Origin: Caldilineaceae bacterium
GTDB taxonomy: Bacteria > Chloroflexota > Anaerolineae > Caldilineales > Caldilineaceae
NCBI GenBank assembly: GCA_026645575.1
Contig: JAPKMW010000035.1
Location: 28,088 to 92,087 of the forward strand
Direction: 5' to 3'
Length of the DNA stretch: 64,000 bases
Position numbers and translations under genes: made by a program. This document shows, piece after piece, positions 26,596 through 35,059 of this stretch. The notes beneath the pieces are model-generated. The model saw only the letters and a program-made list of their open reading frames with translations, did no database searches and had not been told where the DNA came from. Numbering within the stretch: position 1 is the first letter of the stretch; every line of letters begins with the position of its first letter.

Positions 26596-27593
26596 GCCGG
26601 TTTACAGTTCTCATTACCGATTATGCCTGGCCGACCCTCGCCATTGAACAAGCAATTCTCAGCAGTGTTGACGCACAACTGTTGGTCGCCCAGGGTGGCG
26701 ATGAGGCGGAACTGGTGCAATTGGCGCCCCAGGCCGACGCGATCCTCACCTGCTGGAAACCGGTGACGCCCGCGGTGGTGGATGCCGCCGCCCGCTGTCG
26801 CCACATCAGCCGTTATGGTGTAGGGCTGGATAACATTGCCGTCGAACGGGCAACGGCCCAAGGCATTGTCGTCACCAACGTACCCGACTTTTGTGTCGAG
26901 GAAGTTTCCGATCATGCCATGGCGCTGCTGCTGGCGTGCGCCCGTGGCGTGGTCGGCTTTAGCCGCGCCACCCAACAGGGCTGTTGGGATAACAAAGGGC
27001 AGGGCGCGCTTCCCCGGTTACGCGGTCAGACCTTGGGCTTGATCGGCTTTGGTAATAGCGCACAGGCGTTGTTGCCCAAAGCACGTGGTTTTGGGCTGCG
27101 CACCATCGCCTACACCCCGCGCCTTGCCATTGACGCCCTCGCCCCGCCTGACATTGCCACCCAGGATCTCGATTTCCTGCTCCAGGAAGCCGACTACATT
27201 TCGATTCATGCACCATTGACCGAAGCCACGCGTCATCTTTTTAATGAACGGGCCTTCCGCTACATGAAACCGAGCGCCTACCTGATCAACACCTCTCGCG
27301 GGGCAATCATTGATGAAACCGCGCTAATCAAGGCGCTTGACAATGGTTGGTTGGCCGGCGCCGCACTGGATGTTCTCAGCCAGGAACCGCCGCCGCCCGA
27401 TCATCCCTTGCTCCACCGCAGTGATGTACTGGTCACGCCCCATGCGGCCTTCTATTCCAGCGCCGCCATTGCGGAACTGGCGCGCAAAGCTGCGCAACGG
27501 GTGGCCGAGACGCTACGGGGCGAGACGCCGTCCCATATTGTCAATCCGCAGGTGTTGGCAAAGGCGAATTGTCGCTTGCACCAGAAAAGCTAA
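26592..27593 (+). CDS. C-terminal-binding-protein-like D-2-hydroxyacid dehydrogenase
   Basis: The 333-residue product has the family layout: ISRYGVGLDNIAVERA (72-87), IGFGNSAQALLPKA near 151 (Rossmann, but Ala replaces the last Gly of GxGxxG), NTSRGAIID (Arg), SQEPPPPDHPL (Glu) and TPHAAFYSSAA (His). It resembles CtBP/phosphoglycerate dehydrogenases. It overlaps the TfoX-like gene by four bases (ATGA). Substrate unknown. A hairpin at 27599-27663 follows its stop. Confidence 0.88.
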   Translation: MSRFTVLITDYAWPTLAIEQAILSSVDAQLLVAQGGDEAELVQLAPQADAILTCWKPVTPAVVDAAARCRHISRYGVGLDNIAVERATAQGIVVTNVPDFCVEEVSDHAMALLLACARGVVGFSRATQQGCWDNKGQGALPRLRGQTLGLIGFGNSAQALLPKARGFGLRTIAYTPRLAIDALAPPDIATQDLDFLLQEADYISIHAPLTEATRHLFNERAFRYMKPSAYLINTSRGAIIDETALIKALDNGWLAGAALDVLSQEPPPPDHPLLHRSDVLVTPHAAFYSSAAIAELARKAAQRVAETLRGETPSHIVNPQVLAKANCRLHQKS

Positions 27594-27598
27594 CTTGC

Positions 27599-27663
27599 GT
27601 TTGCGCATAGCCGGTCCGTGACCGGCGTCCCCAACGCCGGTCACGGACCGGCTATGCGCAAAC
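27599..27663. repeat. Perfect 30-bp inverted repeat
   Basis: Arms 27599-27628 and 27634-27663 are perfectly complementary over 30 bases, with a five-base loop. The stem contains ccggtccgtgaccgg, related to the gagtcacggactc core at 26111-26175. There is no T-run, so a factor-independent terminator is not certain. It lies between two plus-strand genes. Confidence 0.85.
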
Positions 27664-27696
27664 CTGACGGTCACAAAATACGAGAATCGAACCTTT

Positions 27697-28749
27697 ATGG
27701 CACAGCTTGATATTGAACAACCGGCAGCACTGGTCGATTATTTACGCCAACAACAACGGATTGGGAAGGCAGAGACGCCACGCGTAACGGTGCTGGCTGG
27801 GGGTGTTTCTAATCGCACCGTGTTGGTGGAGCGGGCGCATGGCGAAGCGTGGGTCTTGAAACAGGCGCTAACCAAATTGCGCGTTCCGGTCGATTGGTTT
27901 AGCGACCCGGAACGGGTGCATCGCGAAGCGCTTGGGTTGCACTGGTTGTCAACCTTAACGCAACCAGGGGTGATTCCAGCGCTAATCTTCGAAGATCACA
28001 CCCATCATCTACTGGCAATGGCCGCTGTGCCGCAACCCCATACAAACTGGAAAACGTTGCTGTTGGCCGGTCAGCTCCACCTGGCTCAGGTGACGCAATT
28101 TGCCACGTTGCTCGCCACCATCCATACCCAAGCGGCGCGTCGCCAAGCAGAATTAGCGCCGATCTTTGCCGATCGCACCTTTTTTGAATCGTTACGACTG
28201 GAGCCATATTATCAGTACACGGCGAGCCAGCTTCCGGCGGCCCAAATATTTTTGGAGCAACTGGTAGCCGCCACGCGGGAACGCACCTACACGCTCGTCC
28301 ACGGCGACTATAGCCCGAAAAACACGCTCGTCTACCAAAATCGGTTGGTCTTGCTCGACTATGAGGTGATTCACTGGGGTGATCCGGCCTTTGATCTCGG
28401 CTTCTCGCTGACCCATCTTCTAAGCAAAGCGCATCATCTGGCGACGCAACGTCCTCAGTTTGCCCACGCCGCGCACCACTACTGGCAGACCTATCAGCAG
28501 GTGAGTCAACAGTTGACCAGTGGCAAAGCCGCCGTATGGCAGACAGCCATTGAAGATTATGCTGTGCGTCATACACTAGCGTGTTTGTTGGCGCGTGTGG
28601 CTGGTCGTTCACCGCTGGAATACCTTACGCCCACGGCGCGCACAGCGCAGGCGCAGGCCGTGTTGGCGCTTATACAGCAACCGCCAACCACGATGCCAGC
28701 GTTGATCGACGATTTTATCAACCAGCTAACGCCGGTAGCATCATTCTAA
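27697..28749 (+). CDS. Aminoglycoside phosphotransferase (APH)-like kinase
   Basis: The 350-residue product has the APH/choline-kinase fold: VTVLAGGVSNRTVLVE nucleotide-binding beta hairpin near residue 28-43, LVHGDYSPKN (200-209) with the catalytic Asp and Asn, and LLDYEVIHWGDPAFDLGF (220-237) with the Mg-binding Asp. The family phosphorylates small molecules such as sugars, homoserine, methylthioribose or antibiotics; the substrate is not predicted. Its end overlaps the end of the opposing histidine-kinase gene by nine bases. Confidence 0.88.
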   Translation: MAQLDIEQPAALVDYLRQQQRIGKAETPRVTVLAGGVSNRTVLVERAHGEAWVLKQALTKLRVPVDWFSDPERVHREALGLHWLSTLTQPGVIPALIFEDHTHHLLAMAAVPQPHTNWKTLLLAGQLHLAQVTQFATLLATIHTQAARRQAELAPIFADRTFFESLRLEPYYQYTASQLPAAQIFLEQLVAATRERTYTLVHGDYSPKNTLVYQNRLVLLDYEVIHWGDPAFDLGFSLTHLLSKAHHLATQRPQFAHAAHHYWQTYQQVSQQLTSGKAAVWQTAIEDYAVRHTLACLLARVAGRSPLEYLTPTARTAQAQAVLALIQQPPTTMPALIDDFINQLTPVASF

Positions 28750-29622
28750 CGCTGGGAAAAAGACGCGAAAGGTCGAGCCGACACCGGGGGTGCTAGTGAC
28801 CTGCATAATGCCCTGGTAGGTGTGGACAATGCCAACGGTTGTGCTGAGGCCGACACCGGTGCCGGTGGCTTTGGTGGTGAAATATGGCTCAAAGATGTTG
28901 TTGAGCATGGCTTGATTCATGCCGATCCCCGTGTCACTTACCTGGAGCATAACATATGGCCCAGTGGGAAACTCCGGCTGCCCCAAGCGGGATGGGCCTT
29001 GGGCTTCCAAAAAACGGTTGGTGGTGACAATGGTGATCAGGCCGGGTGGCGCCTGGATTGCCTCCACAGCATTCAAGATCAAATTCATCAGCACCTGTTG
29101 CAAGCGCAAACGGGGTACGGCAATCGCAAGTAAGTCAGCCGCTAACTGCTGCTCAAGTTCGGCTTTGGCAACGATCTTGGGTTCCAACAGATCGACCACC
29201 TCTTGCACCACCACATTCGGCTCACAGAAAGCAACCTCATCCTGGCGCCGACTAAGGTTGAGCGCTAGTTGATTCGAGAGATCGGCGGCGCGCCGGGTGG
29301 CGCGCATGGCCCGTTCCAAATTCGGACGCAGCGCGCTATCGTTGGGTAGCTTCGAGAGGGCGATATTGGTGTGGCTGAGGATGATTGCCAACAAATTATT
29401 GAAATCATGAAGAATGCCGCTGGCCTGCCAGTCGTCGCCATAGTCGCTGGGTTTGGCATAGGGCAGCCGCTCACCGGGTTTGGCATCGGGGTCGATGAGG
29501 GGCGGCGCGTTGACAATCTGCGAAGAGCCGGGCCAAAGGGTAAGCGATGCAGGTTGCGGATGATAGCCATTTCTCTCCCCAGTCGATTCAGGGACGGTGG
29601 GGATGGATGATAAAGTGTGCAA
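28741..29622 (-). CDS. Orphan soluble histidine kinase
   Basis: The 293-residue product lacks any membrane helix or PAS/GAF sensor. Its H-box LHDFNNLLAIILSH carries His72 in the NtrB-like HDFNN form. The ATP-binding part has LQQVLMNLILNAVEAI (N-box), VSDTGIGM (G1), FTTKATGTGVGLSTTVGIV (F and G2) and STFRVFFP. No response regulator is adjacent. In frame only TTG is available near 29622 as a start, so the true N-terminus is uncertain. It overlaps the APH-like gene by nine bases tail to tail. Confidence 0.85.
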   Translation of the reverse strand: MHTLSSIPTVPESTGERNGYHPQPASLTLWPGSSQIVNAPPLIDPDAKPGERLPYAKPSDYGDDWQASGILHDFNNLLAIILSHTNIALSKLPNDSALRPNLERAMRATRRAADLSNQLALNLSRRQDEVAFCEPNVVVQEVVDLLEPKIVAKAELEQQLAADLLAIAVPRLRLQQVLMNLILNAVEAIQAPPGLITIVTTNRFLEAQGPSRLGQPEFPTGPYVMLQVSDTGIGMNQAMLNNIFEPYFTTKATGTGVGLSTTVGIVHTYQGIMQVTSTPGVGSTFRVFFPALE

Positions 29623-29868
29623 AGTCTAAACTCGCAACTAGCAGAGCTAAAGAATAAAACGAACGACGGGCCGTAAAGCGTGATATGGCAAGCAATTCAA
29701 CCAAGCGCTGATTCCAGAAAAATCTATCGCACTTCACGACACCCTAGACGCGTAAAAACCGACCACAACCGAGGATAAACCTGCACAAGATTGTGTAGCC
29801 GGTTTTTATTACAAGGATCACGCTGTTAAATAACAAACTATTGGGAAAGTCAGGGCAAAGAAGCGTTG

Positions 29869-30231
29869 TTATAGCGCAAAGATTGTTGTATTCTGCCGCT
29901 CATGGCTATACGCGCTCTCGGTCGACTTGTCCGTCTCCAGAGCGACGAGGAGTTGCAGAGCAAAATCACGCAACGACGTTGCGCGAATCGCGCAAATTCG
30001 TCTGACATCGCCTGCAGGCAAATTGAATGTTTGCCCCCGATAGCCGCCGGCTAGGGCCGCAAGCGGGTTACTGAGTAACAATCGACAAAAGCGACGATTG
30101 GCCACGGCTGCCGTCAACAGGCGGTTGATCTCAGCGTTGTTCGGGGTAGTTGTTGGCTCTCCTTCCGGGTGCAGGGGCTGTGCCACAACCTCATAATTCA
30201 TTGACTGCGGGTAGCGAGTAGAGCTAGTCAT
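29869..30231 (-). CDS. RiPP-leader-like small protein (Os1348/Franean1_4349-like domain)
   Basis: The 120-residue product has a helical block INRLLTAAVANRRFCRLLLSNPLAALAGGYRGQTFNL..RICAIRATSLRDFALQLL. It matches my recollection of Franean1_4349/Os1348-type leader domains (RALxDxxFRxxLLxxPxAALAGY...LxxF), which in other bacteria carry RiPP core peptides. The 30-residue C-terminal tail is polar, without a Cys/Thr-rich core or obvious protease site, so it may be a stand-alone relative. Family assignment is from memory. A weak hairpin at 30290-30325 separates it from the DUF5317 gene upstream. Confidence 0.62.
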   Translation of the reverse strand: MTSSTRYPQSMNYEVVAQPLHPEGEPTTTPNNAEINRLLTAAVANRRFCRLLLSNPLAALAGGYRGQTFNLPAGDVRRICAIRATSLRDFALQLLVALETDKSTESAYSHERQNTTIFAL

Positions 30232-30289
30232 AAGCGCTTCACACTTTCATTGATCGATACGAACGACTAAAAGTAAAATATCCAATGCT

Positions 30290-30325
30290 GTAGGGGGCAT
30301 CCCCTTGCGGGCGCCCCGGCCCTAC
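30290..30325. repeat. gtaggg/ccctac hairpin with cttgcgggcgcccc core
   Basis: The short arms gtaggg (30290-30295) and ccctac (30320-30325) surround a GC-rich core. The same 14-base core cttgcgggcgcccc occurs at 39178-39191, so the two are members of one dispersed family. Confidence 0.7.
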
Positions 30326-30373
30326 GGATAGTTATTTCTTTGCGTGCGCCTTAGCCATTGCTTCGTCGCGTAG

Positions 30374-30961
30374 TTACCCTTGCCGGCGCATCTCTGCCGC
30401 TTGTCCGCCACCGGCAGCCCATAAAAACCAGCAGGCGCCGGCAGCCAGCAACAGATCGCCAAGACTATAAGCCACCCGATTGGGTAACCAACCGGCGAGA
30501 ATAAAGCGGTCTGCTAACCAGGCGAAGCGTGTATCCGCTTCGGCCAAGACCCGATCTTTCGTGTGACCAAAGCGTTTGCCGGTTTGCCAGCGTTTATCCG
30601 GGGCATCGGGTGTCAAACGGCGGATCGTCTCCGGGCTAATGGGCATCAAGCCACCGTTGGCGGTAATGACGGTCAGGTTCAACAATAAGCCCAACGTTAA
30701 TAGTTTGAAAGCCGGATGATGGCGATTCGCCAGCCCAAATACCGACAACAACAGTTGTGATGTCACCAGAGCGATAGCTGCGTCCCGATCCGAAAAGCGG
30801 GAGCGAGTGGCAGCCCCGAAAAAAGCCAACCACTGGGGTACAAAGGCGACGGCTGCTAGCCAGGGTAAATGCAAGTCTGGTATTATAAAATGTCGGCCAC
30901 CATACCAGGCACGCACCCAACCGGCTAGCAGACCGAGAACAACCGCAATCAGTAAAATCAC
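30374..30961 (-). CDS. DUF5317 family membrane protein
   Basis: The 195-residue product has an N-terminal helix (residues about 1-15), several hydrophobic segments (about 33-50, 65-77, 88-100, 168-185), and NGGLMPISPETIRRL near 103-117, the DUF5317 signature familiar from Actinobacteria and Chloroflexota. Function unknown. The start is GTG at 30961 (no good SD seen). It lies 69 bases after the 39-residue small gene on the same strand. Confidence 0.82.
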   Translation of the reverse strand: MILLIAVVLGLLAGWVRAWYGGRHFIIPDLHLPWLAAVAFVPQWLAFFGAATRSRFSDRDAAIALVTSQLLLSVFGLANRHHPAFKLLTLGLLLNLTVITANGGLMPISPETIRRLTPDAPDKRWQTGKRFGHTKDRVLAEADTRFAWLADRFILAGWLPNRVAYSLGDLLLAAGACWFLWAAGGGQAAEMRRQG

Positions 30962-31029
30962 TGATCAGCTCACTTGCAGAACTTGGTGCGGAAAGCAAGC
31001 AGGCCCATACGGTTCAACACAACAAGCGC

Positions 31030-31149
31030 TTACCGACCACCACCGGCTGCCGGAGCGCCAGCACCGAGAACAAAGAGAGCCAGTGCAACCAAGGCGACGA
31101 TCAGACGGGTTTGCTTCTTGCTTTGCAGTGTGTTCAGATACTGTTTCAT
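31030..31149 (-). CDS. 39-residue small membrane protein
   Basis: This short gene reads MKQYLNTLQSKKQTRLIVAL at its start. It has a basic N-terminus (KK, R), one hydrophobic helix (residues about 16-32: LIVALVALALFVLGAGA) and a tail ending GGGR. AAGGAG lies eight bases before the ATG, the best kind of evidence for a real short gene here. Directly downstream, 69 bases on, is the DUF5317 membrane protein on the same strand. It could be a small protein partner or a signal-type peptide; there is no similarity I can name. Confidence 0.8.
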   Translation of the reverse strand: MKQYLNTLQSKKQTRLIVALVALALFVLGAGAPAAGGGR

Positions 31150-31476
31150 CGTAGGTCTCCTTTTGGGTTATCTATCCGTTCAACATCTATACTTGATGGC
31201 CGACAACATTTTGTTCAGGACGGCGTGCCAAATGTTGTGCTACACCGCCTTGTTCAGATGGGTGTGTTGCTCTCACACCGTTTGTTATGCCATCACTTCT
31301 TGCTTCGTGACTGATGTCCCCATTGTCGCACGGGGCAGGCATCAGCGGGGGCATCAACCGACGCTCAAAGCAGGCTCAAAACAGGCTCATTGGCGGCTCA
31401 TTTACAAAATACGAGAAATGGCGTAGGTGCATAGACGCCACTGACCGTATTGCGGAATGAGTTCTACGTCAATTGT
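31150..31476. other. Upstream region of the 39-residue gene
   Basis: No gene is supported. Near 31340-31400 the word aggctca recurs (gcaggctcaaaacaggctcattggcggctcat read in part). No clear promoter for the minus-strand small gene was found by eye. Confidence 0.45.
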
Positions 31477-31609
31477 ATTAGTTGAACCGTTGGTTGAGCC
31501 GTTAGTTGAACCGTTGGTTGAGCCGTTGGTTGAGCCGTTGGTTGAGCCGTTGGTTGAGCCGTTGGTTGAGCCGTTGGTTGAGCTTGTCGAAACCAGCGGC
31601 TCAACTAAT
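31477..31609. repeat. 12-bp tandem array gttggttgagcc with gttgagcttgtcgaaacc core
   Basis: About eight copies of the 12-base unit gttggttgagcc (variants gttagttgaacc) run from 31489 to 31584. They are followed by gttgagcttgtcgaaacc and then by agcggctcaactaat, which pairs back to the array start (attagttgaacc). It lies right after the LAL regulator gene. The core is shared with 35881-35947, and resembles the dispersed TTCGACAAGCTCA palindromes known from many environmental genomes. Confidence 0.85.
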
Positions 31610-31611
31610 CA

Positions 31612-34600
31612 TTACCGCATCAAAGCTTGGTAAAGATCAGCCGTCTGCGGGGAAGGGGAGGCGTCAATTTCGGTCAACAGGGCTTGTTCACACTGCGCGT
31701 ACTGACGGACAATGGCGGCGCGATTCCCCAAGGCGGCATAGATCCGCATAGCCAGACGGTGGGCATCTTCCTGACAGGCGTCTTCCGTGAGAACGCGCTG
31801 TACACTCTCCAAGGCCGCGTTATAATCGGCTTGATCAAGTTGTAATTGGCCTAGCGTTAAAGCGCATTCGACAAAGAGTCGGCTCAAGCGTTCGCGTTCG
31901 CTCCAAGTCCAACTAGCCTCAAGCTCCGGCAAATAGGGGCCACGGTAGAGGACAAGGGCCGCCTGACACGCGCTCATGCGTTCGGTTGGTGATACAGCTT
32001 GCTGTGCCTTTTCGACATACCGCAAGAATTGCTCAACATCATATTCATAGTCACTAGTGCGATTAAAGGTGTAAAAATCATTTTCAAAGCGAACTACATC
32101 TTCTTTAAGGGCGCTCCGCAGTCGGTAGATGGCATTCTTAAAGCGGGTTTTCAACTCCGAGGGGGAAGCATCGGGCCAGAAGAGCAGCCCAATTTCATCT
32201 TTGGAAAGACCGCGTGGGTGCGCTAGTAGACAGAGCAAGAGATCACGAGAAACCAACGTTTGCCAGTCACTATTGGTCAGGATTTTGTTGTTATAAGTTA
32301 CTTCAGCGCGACCCAAGGCACGGATCACCAAGTGGGGCGCTTTGGTGAGTAACCCGGCTAACAACGGCGGCGCCTGTTGACGCAACCGCCGATTGATCTG
32401 GGGAATTAGTTCTTCAATCTTGCTTAACTCTACATTCAAGCCGAGAAGTCGTTCATCGAGGCCGGATAGGTGTTTGTCTTGCAGGTAACTTTGCGTTGCC
32501 CGTAGGGCAAAGAGGAGCGGATGACGGCTTTCCAGGGCAAAGGCCAGGTCAAGCGCACGTTGTAACTGTTCTTGCGCCGGCGCCTCTTGTTTGGACAGGT
32601 GATGGGCAAACGCAAGCAGCAAACGAGCGTTGGCTTCTTCAATGGGTTGGTCACTGGTCTGAAAATAGTCACAGGCATTTTGGAGCGCGGTAATGGCTTC
32701 TTTGGCCTTCCCCTGTAAGAGGTGGCAATAGCCATAGGTGAGTTGATACAGCCCCCACTCATTGCTTGCTTTTAAGTCAACAACCAAATGACCGGCGGCA
32801 TCCAAGGCGGCAAAGACGCTGCTCCATTCCTTTTGTTGGGCGGCCACTTTGGCTTGGGCCAACGCTAAGGAAACCAGCAGCAGGCGTTCGCCCATCCGCT
32901 GCGCCACCCCAAGCGCCTCGCGGTAAAGTTCTTGCGCCACGTCCCACAACCCCAAATCGGCGCAGAGATCACCCATGCTGGTCAGGGCATAGGCGATAAT
33001 GCGAGTGTAGCCGCTGCGTTTGGCGCATTGGTAGGCATCATCCAGCAGGGTGAGCGCATCTTCATATTTGCCAAGCAGGTGATGGAGGTAGCCAAGATTG
33101 TTGAGCGTACCGGCCTGTTCGGCAATATCGTTCACCTCACGCCAGATGGTGAGAACATCATGAAAAAGCGGCATCGCCTGGCGATAACGCCCTGTATTCA
33201 AGTAAACAATGGCTAAATCGGAATAGGTTAAGGCCAGATTTTGTGTTTGATCGAGCAGTCGATAGGTCGCGACGGCTTGTTCCAACCAGAAAGCTCCCTC
33301 TTCCGCTTTTCCCATGTAGGAGAGCGTAAACCCTTTTGACCGTTGGGCCATTGCGGTTAGCGAAAGGGTGGCGCCAGCCTGTTGGTCAAAATGAGCAATC
33401 TGGGCGAAGGCGCTTTGGACATCATTCAAAGAAGCTTGATAATTGCCCAAAAATCGATGAACCACCGAACGGCGTGTAAGCGCATAGGTGAGATCAGCTT
33501 CCGCAGCCGGCGGCCACTGCGCAGCAATTGCTTCGTCGAGCAAAAGTAAACCGGCTTTGACATCACCCTGGCGCGCTTTCACAAACCCTTCCACCATAAG
33601 CAGGATCGGGTAACTACGCACGGTTTCTACCGGCAGTTCTTTCAACCAGGTGGCTAACAAAGAAAAGCGCCCCGCTTCCAAGAGCGCCACCCCGGCTTGT
33701 TCAATCAGCGCAATCACCCGGCGCGGCTCCCCCAACCGAGTCAACATGTAATGCGCTTTTTCCCACTCTTCACGCCCCTGGTATAGGTCAGCCAGGCGTT
33801 CTAGAATGGCGTGTTCCTCGGTTGGTCGTTCACGCGCGATACGCCGCTGTAAGAATTCTTGGAAAACGTAGTTATAGCGCAGAGAAGCGGCGTTGTCTCC
33901 TAAAGACAAAACAAAGAGGTTACGCCGCAGAACTTCATCGATCAGATCCTGCCAGTCGCCGGTAGCGGGCATCCAGTCATCAGCCAGGACAGCAGCGCAC
34001 AGGTCAGCGTCGAATTCTTCCAATAATGATGTGCGCAACAGAAATTCTTGGATGAAGGGCGGTTGTTGATTGAGTACCTGTTCCGCTAGGTAGTCATACA
34101 AATTGATGCCGGACGCGCGCATGTGGCGCATCCGACCAGAAATATTACGCAATTTACTTTGTGCCGAGAGCAGCAGACCGATGATCCAACCGTCGGTTGC
34201 TTCAATCAGGGTCTTGGCTTCCGCCGCCGAGATGGTTTGGTTTAAGTTTTTGGCGCTTAACTCTTGTAGTTCATCGACAGCAAAGGCCAGATCTTCAAAG
34301 TCGAGACCGCCAACGTAGCCGCGCGCCACCATCAGCGCCATATCCGGCAAACTCAACAAGCGACGCGAGGCAATGATCAAGTGACAATTTTCATCGACTT
34401 GTTGAATAAACTGGCTGATAAAGGTGTTGATCTCAGGATTTTCATCAATTAGGTAAAAATCATCTAAGACCAAGACAAAATGCTCGGTGACATGGTCATA
34501 AAGTTCGTTAACAATGGTTGTCACTAACTGATCAAGCGTCCTCTGACCGACGGCCATGCTCTGCAACGCCGCCAGTGACGCTTGCCCAAAGGTGGGGAAT

Positions 34601-34866
34601 TTTTGCTGAATCGCCGCCACGAAATGGCTACAGAAGCGGTAGGCATCGCGATCTAGCGCATCCAATGCGTACCAGCAGACCGGCCATTGCAATTGATGGG
34701 CAAAGTCTACCAAGAGAAAAGTTTTGCCATATCCGGCAGGTGCGATTAGAATAACCAGTCGGAAATCAAGCAGGTCTTCCAGTAGATTGATTAAACGCGG
34801 GCGCGACAAGAGATCAGCGCGACGTCTGGGCAAAACAATTTTTGTGCGCGTAACCTGGTAACTCAT
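31612..34866 (-). CDS. LAL-type ATPase regulator with TPRs and C-terminal BTAD/winged helix
   Basis: From ATG 34866 (GGAG nine bases upstream; the GTG at 34881 overlaps that SD and is less likely) the product has 1084 residues. A STAND/AAA ATPase comes first: P-loop PAGYGKT (43-49), then LVLDDFYLID. A winged-helix region with DLPTEEHAIL-like helices is followed by about ten TPR units (for example ALTYSDLAIVYLNTGRYRQAM, then AGTLNNLGYLHHLLGKYEDAL). The C-terminal about 250 residues form a winged helix plus BTAD (LVIRALGRAEV, RFKNAIYRLRSAL, YRGPYLPE). It is a MalT/AfsR-like regulator that likely responds to a small ligand. Its regulon is unknown. Confidence 0.9.
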   Translation of the reverse strand: MSYQVTRTKIVLPRRRADLLSRPRLINLLEDLLDFRLVILIAPAGYGKTFLLVDFAHQLQWPVCWYALDALDRDAYRFCSHFVAAIQQKFPTFGQASLAALQSMAVGQRTLDQLVTTIVNELYDHVTEHFVLVLDDFYLIDENPEINTFISQFIQQVDENCHLIIASRRLLSLPDMALMVARGYVGGLDFEDLAFAVDELQELSAKNLNQTISAAEAKTLIEATDGWIIGLLLSAQSKLRNISGRMRHMRASGINLYDYLAEQVLNQQPPFIQEFLLRTSLLEEFDADLCAAVLADDWMPATGDWQDLIDEVLRRNLFVLSLGDNAASLRYNYVFQEFLQRRIARERPTEEHAILERLADLYQGREEWEKAHYMLTRLGEPRRVIALIEQAGVALLEAGRFSLLATWLKELPVETVRSYPILLMVEGFVKARQGDVKAGLLLLDEAIAAQWPPAAEADLTYALTRRSVVHRFLGNYQASLNDVQSAFAQIAHFDQQAGATLSLTAMAQRSKGFTLSYMGKAEEGAFWLEQAVATYRLLDQTQNLALTYSDLAIVYLNTGRYRQAMPLFHDVLTIWREVNDIAEQAGTLNNLGYLHHLLGKYEDALTLLDDAYQCAKRSGYTRIIAYALTSMGDLCADLGLWDVAQELYREALGVAQRMGERLLLVSLALAQAKVAAQQKEWSSVFAALDAAGHLVVDLKASNEWGLYQLTYGYCHLLQGKAKEAITALQNACDYFQTSDQPIEEANARLLLAFAHHLSKQEAPAQEQLQRALDLAFALESRHPLLFALRATQSYLQDKHLSGLDERLLGLNVELSKIEELIPQINRRLRQQAPPLLAGLLTKAPHLVIRALGRAEVTYNNKILTNSDWQTLVSRDLLLCLLAHPRGLSKDEIGLLFWPDASPSELKTRFKNAIYRLRSALKEDVVRFENDFYTFNRTSDYEYDVEQFLRYVEKAQQAVSPTERMSACQAALVLYRGPYLPELEASWTWSERERLSRLFVECALTLGQLQLDQADYNAALESVQRVLTEDACQEDAHRLAMRIYAALGNRAAIVRQYAQCEQALLTEIDASPSPQTADLYQALMR

Positions 34867-35059
34867 AAACAGATGCTCCACAAACGCGAACCATAGTGAC
34901 CAACGCTAGTACAAGCAATGTTGGACAAGAAAGCCATTTCGATTACGGGACGCCAGCAAATTATACAACTAAATTACGAGATTGTATAGATCGTCACTGG
35001 ATGATGATCGTCTTTGTGGATTGTTGAGCAACCCGATTCATGTAAGTTTTACTTATTTT

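Noticed and set aside
31489..31751. Open frame with a repeated SRWLSRWL pattern
   Set aside because: It is only the translation of the 12-base tandem array and the antisense end of the regulator gene.
34866..34881. GTG start at 34881 for the LAL regulator
   Set aside because: The GTG overlaps the GGAG ribosome binding site of ATG 34866, which is the better start.
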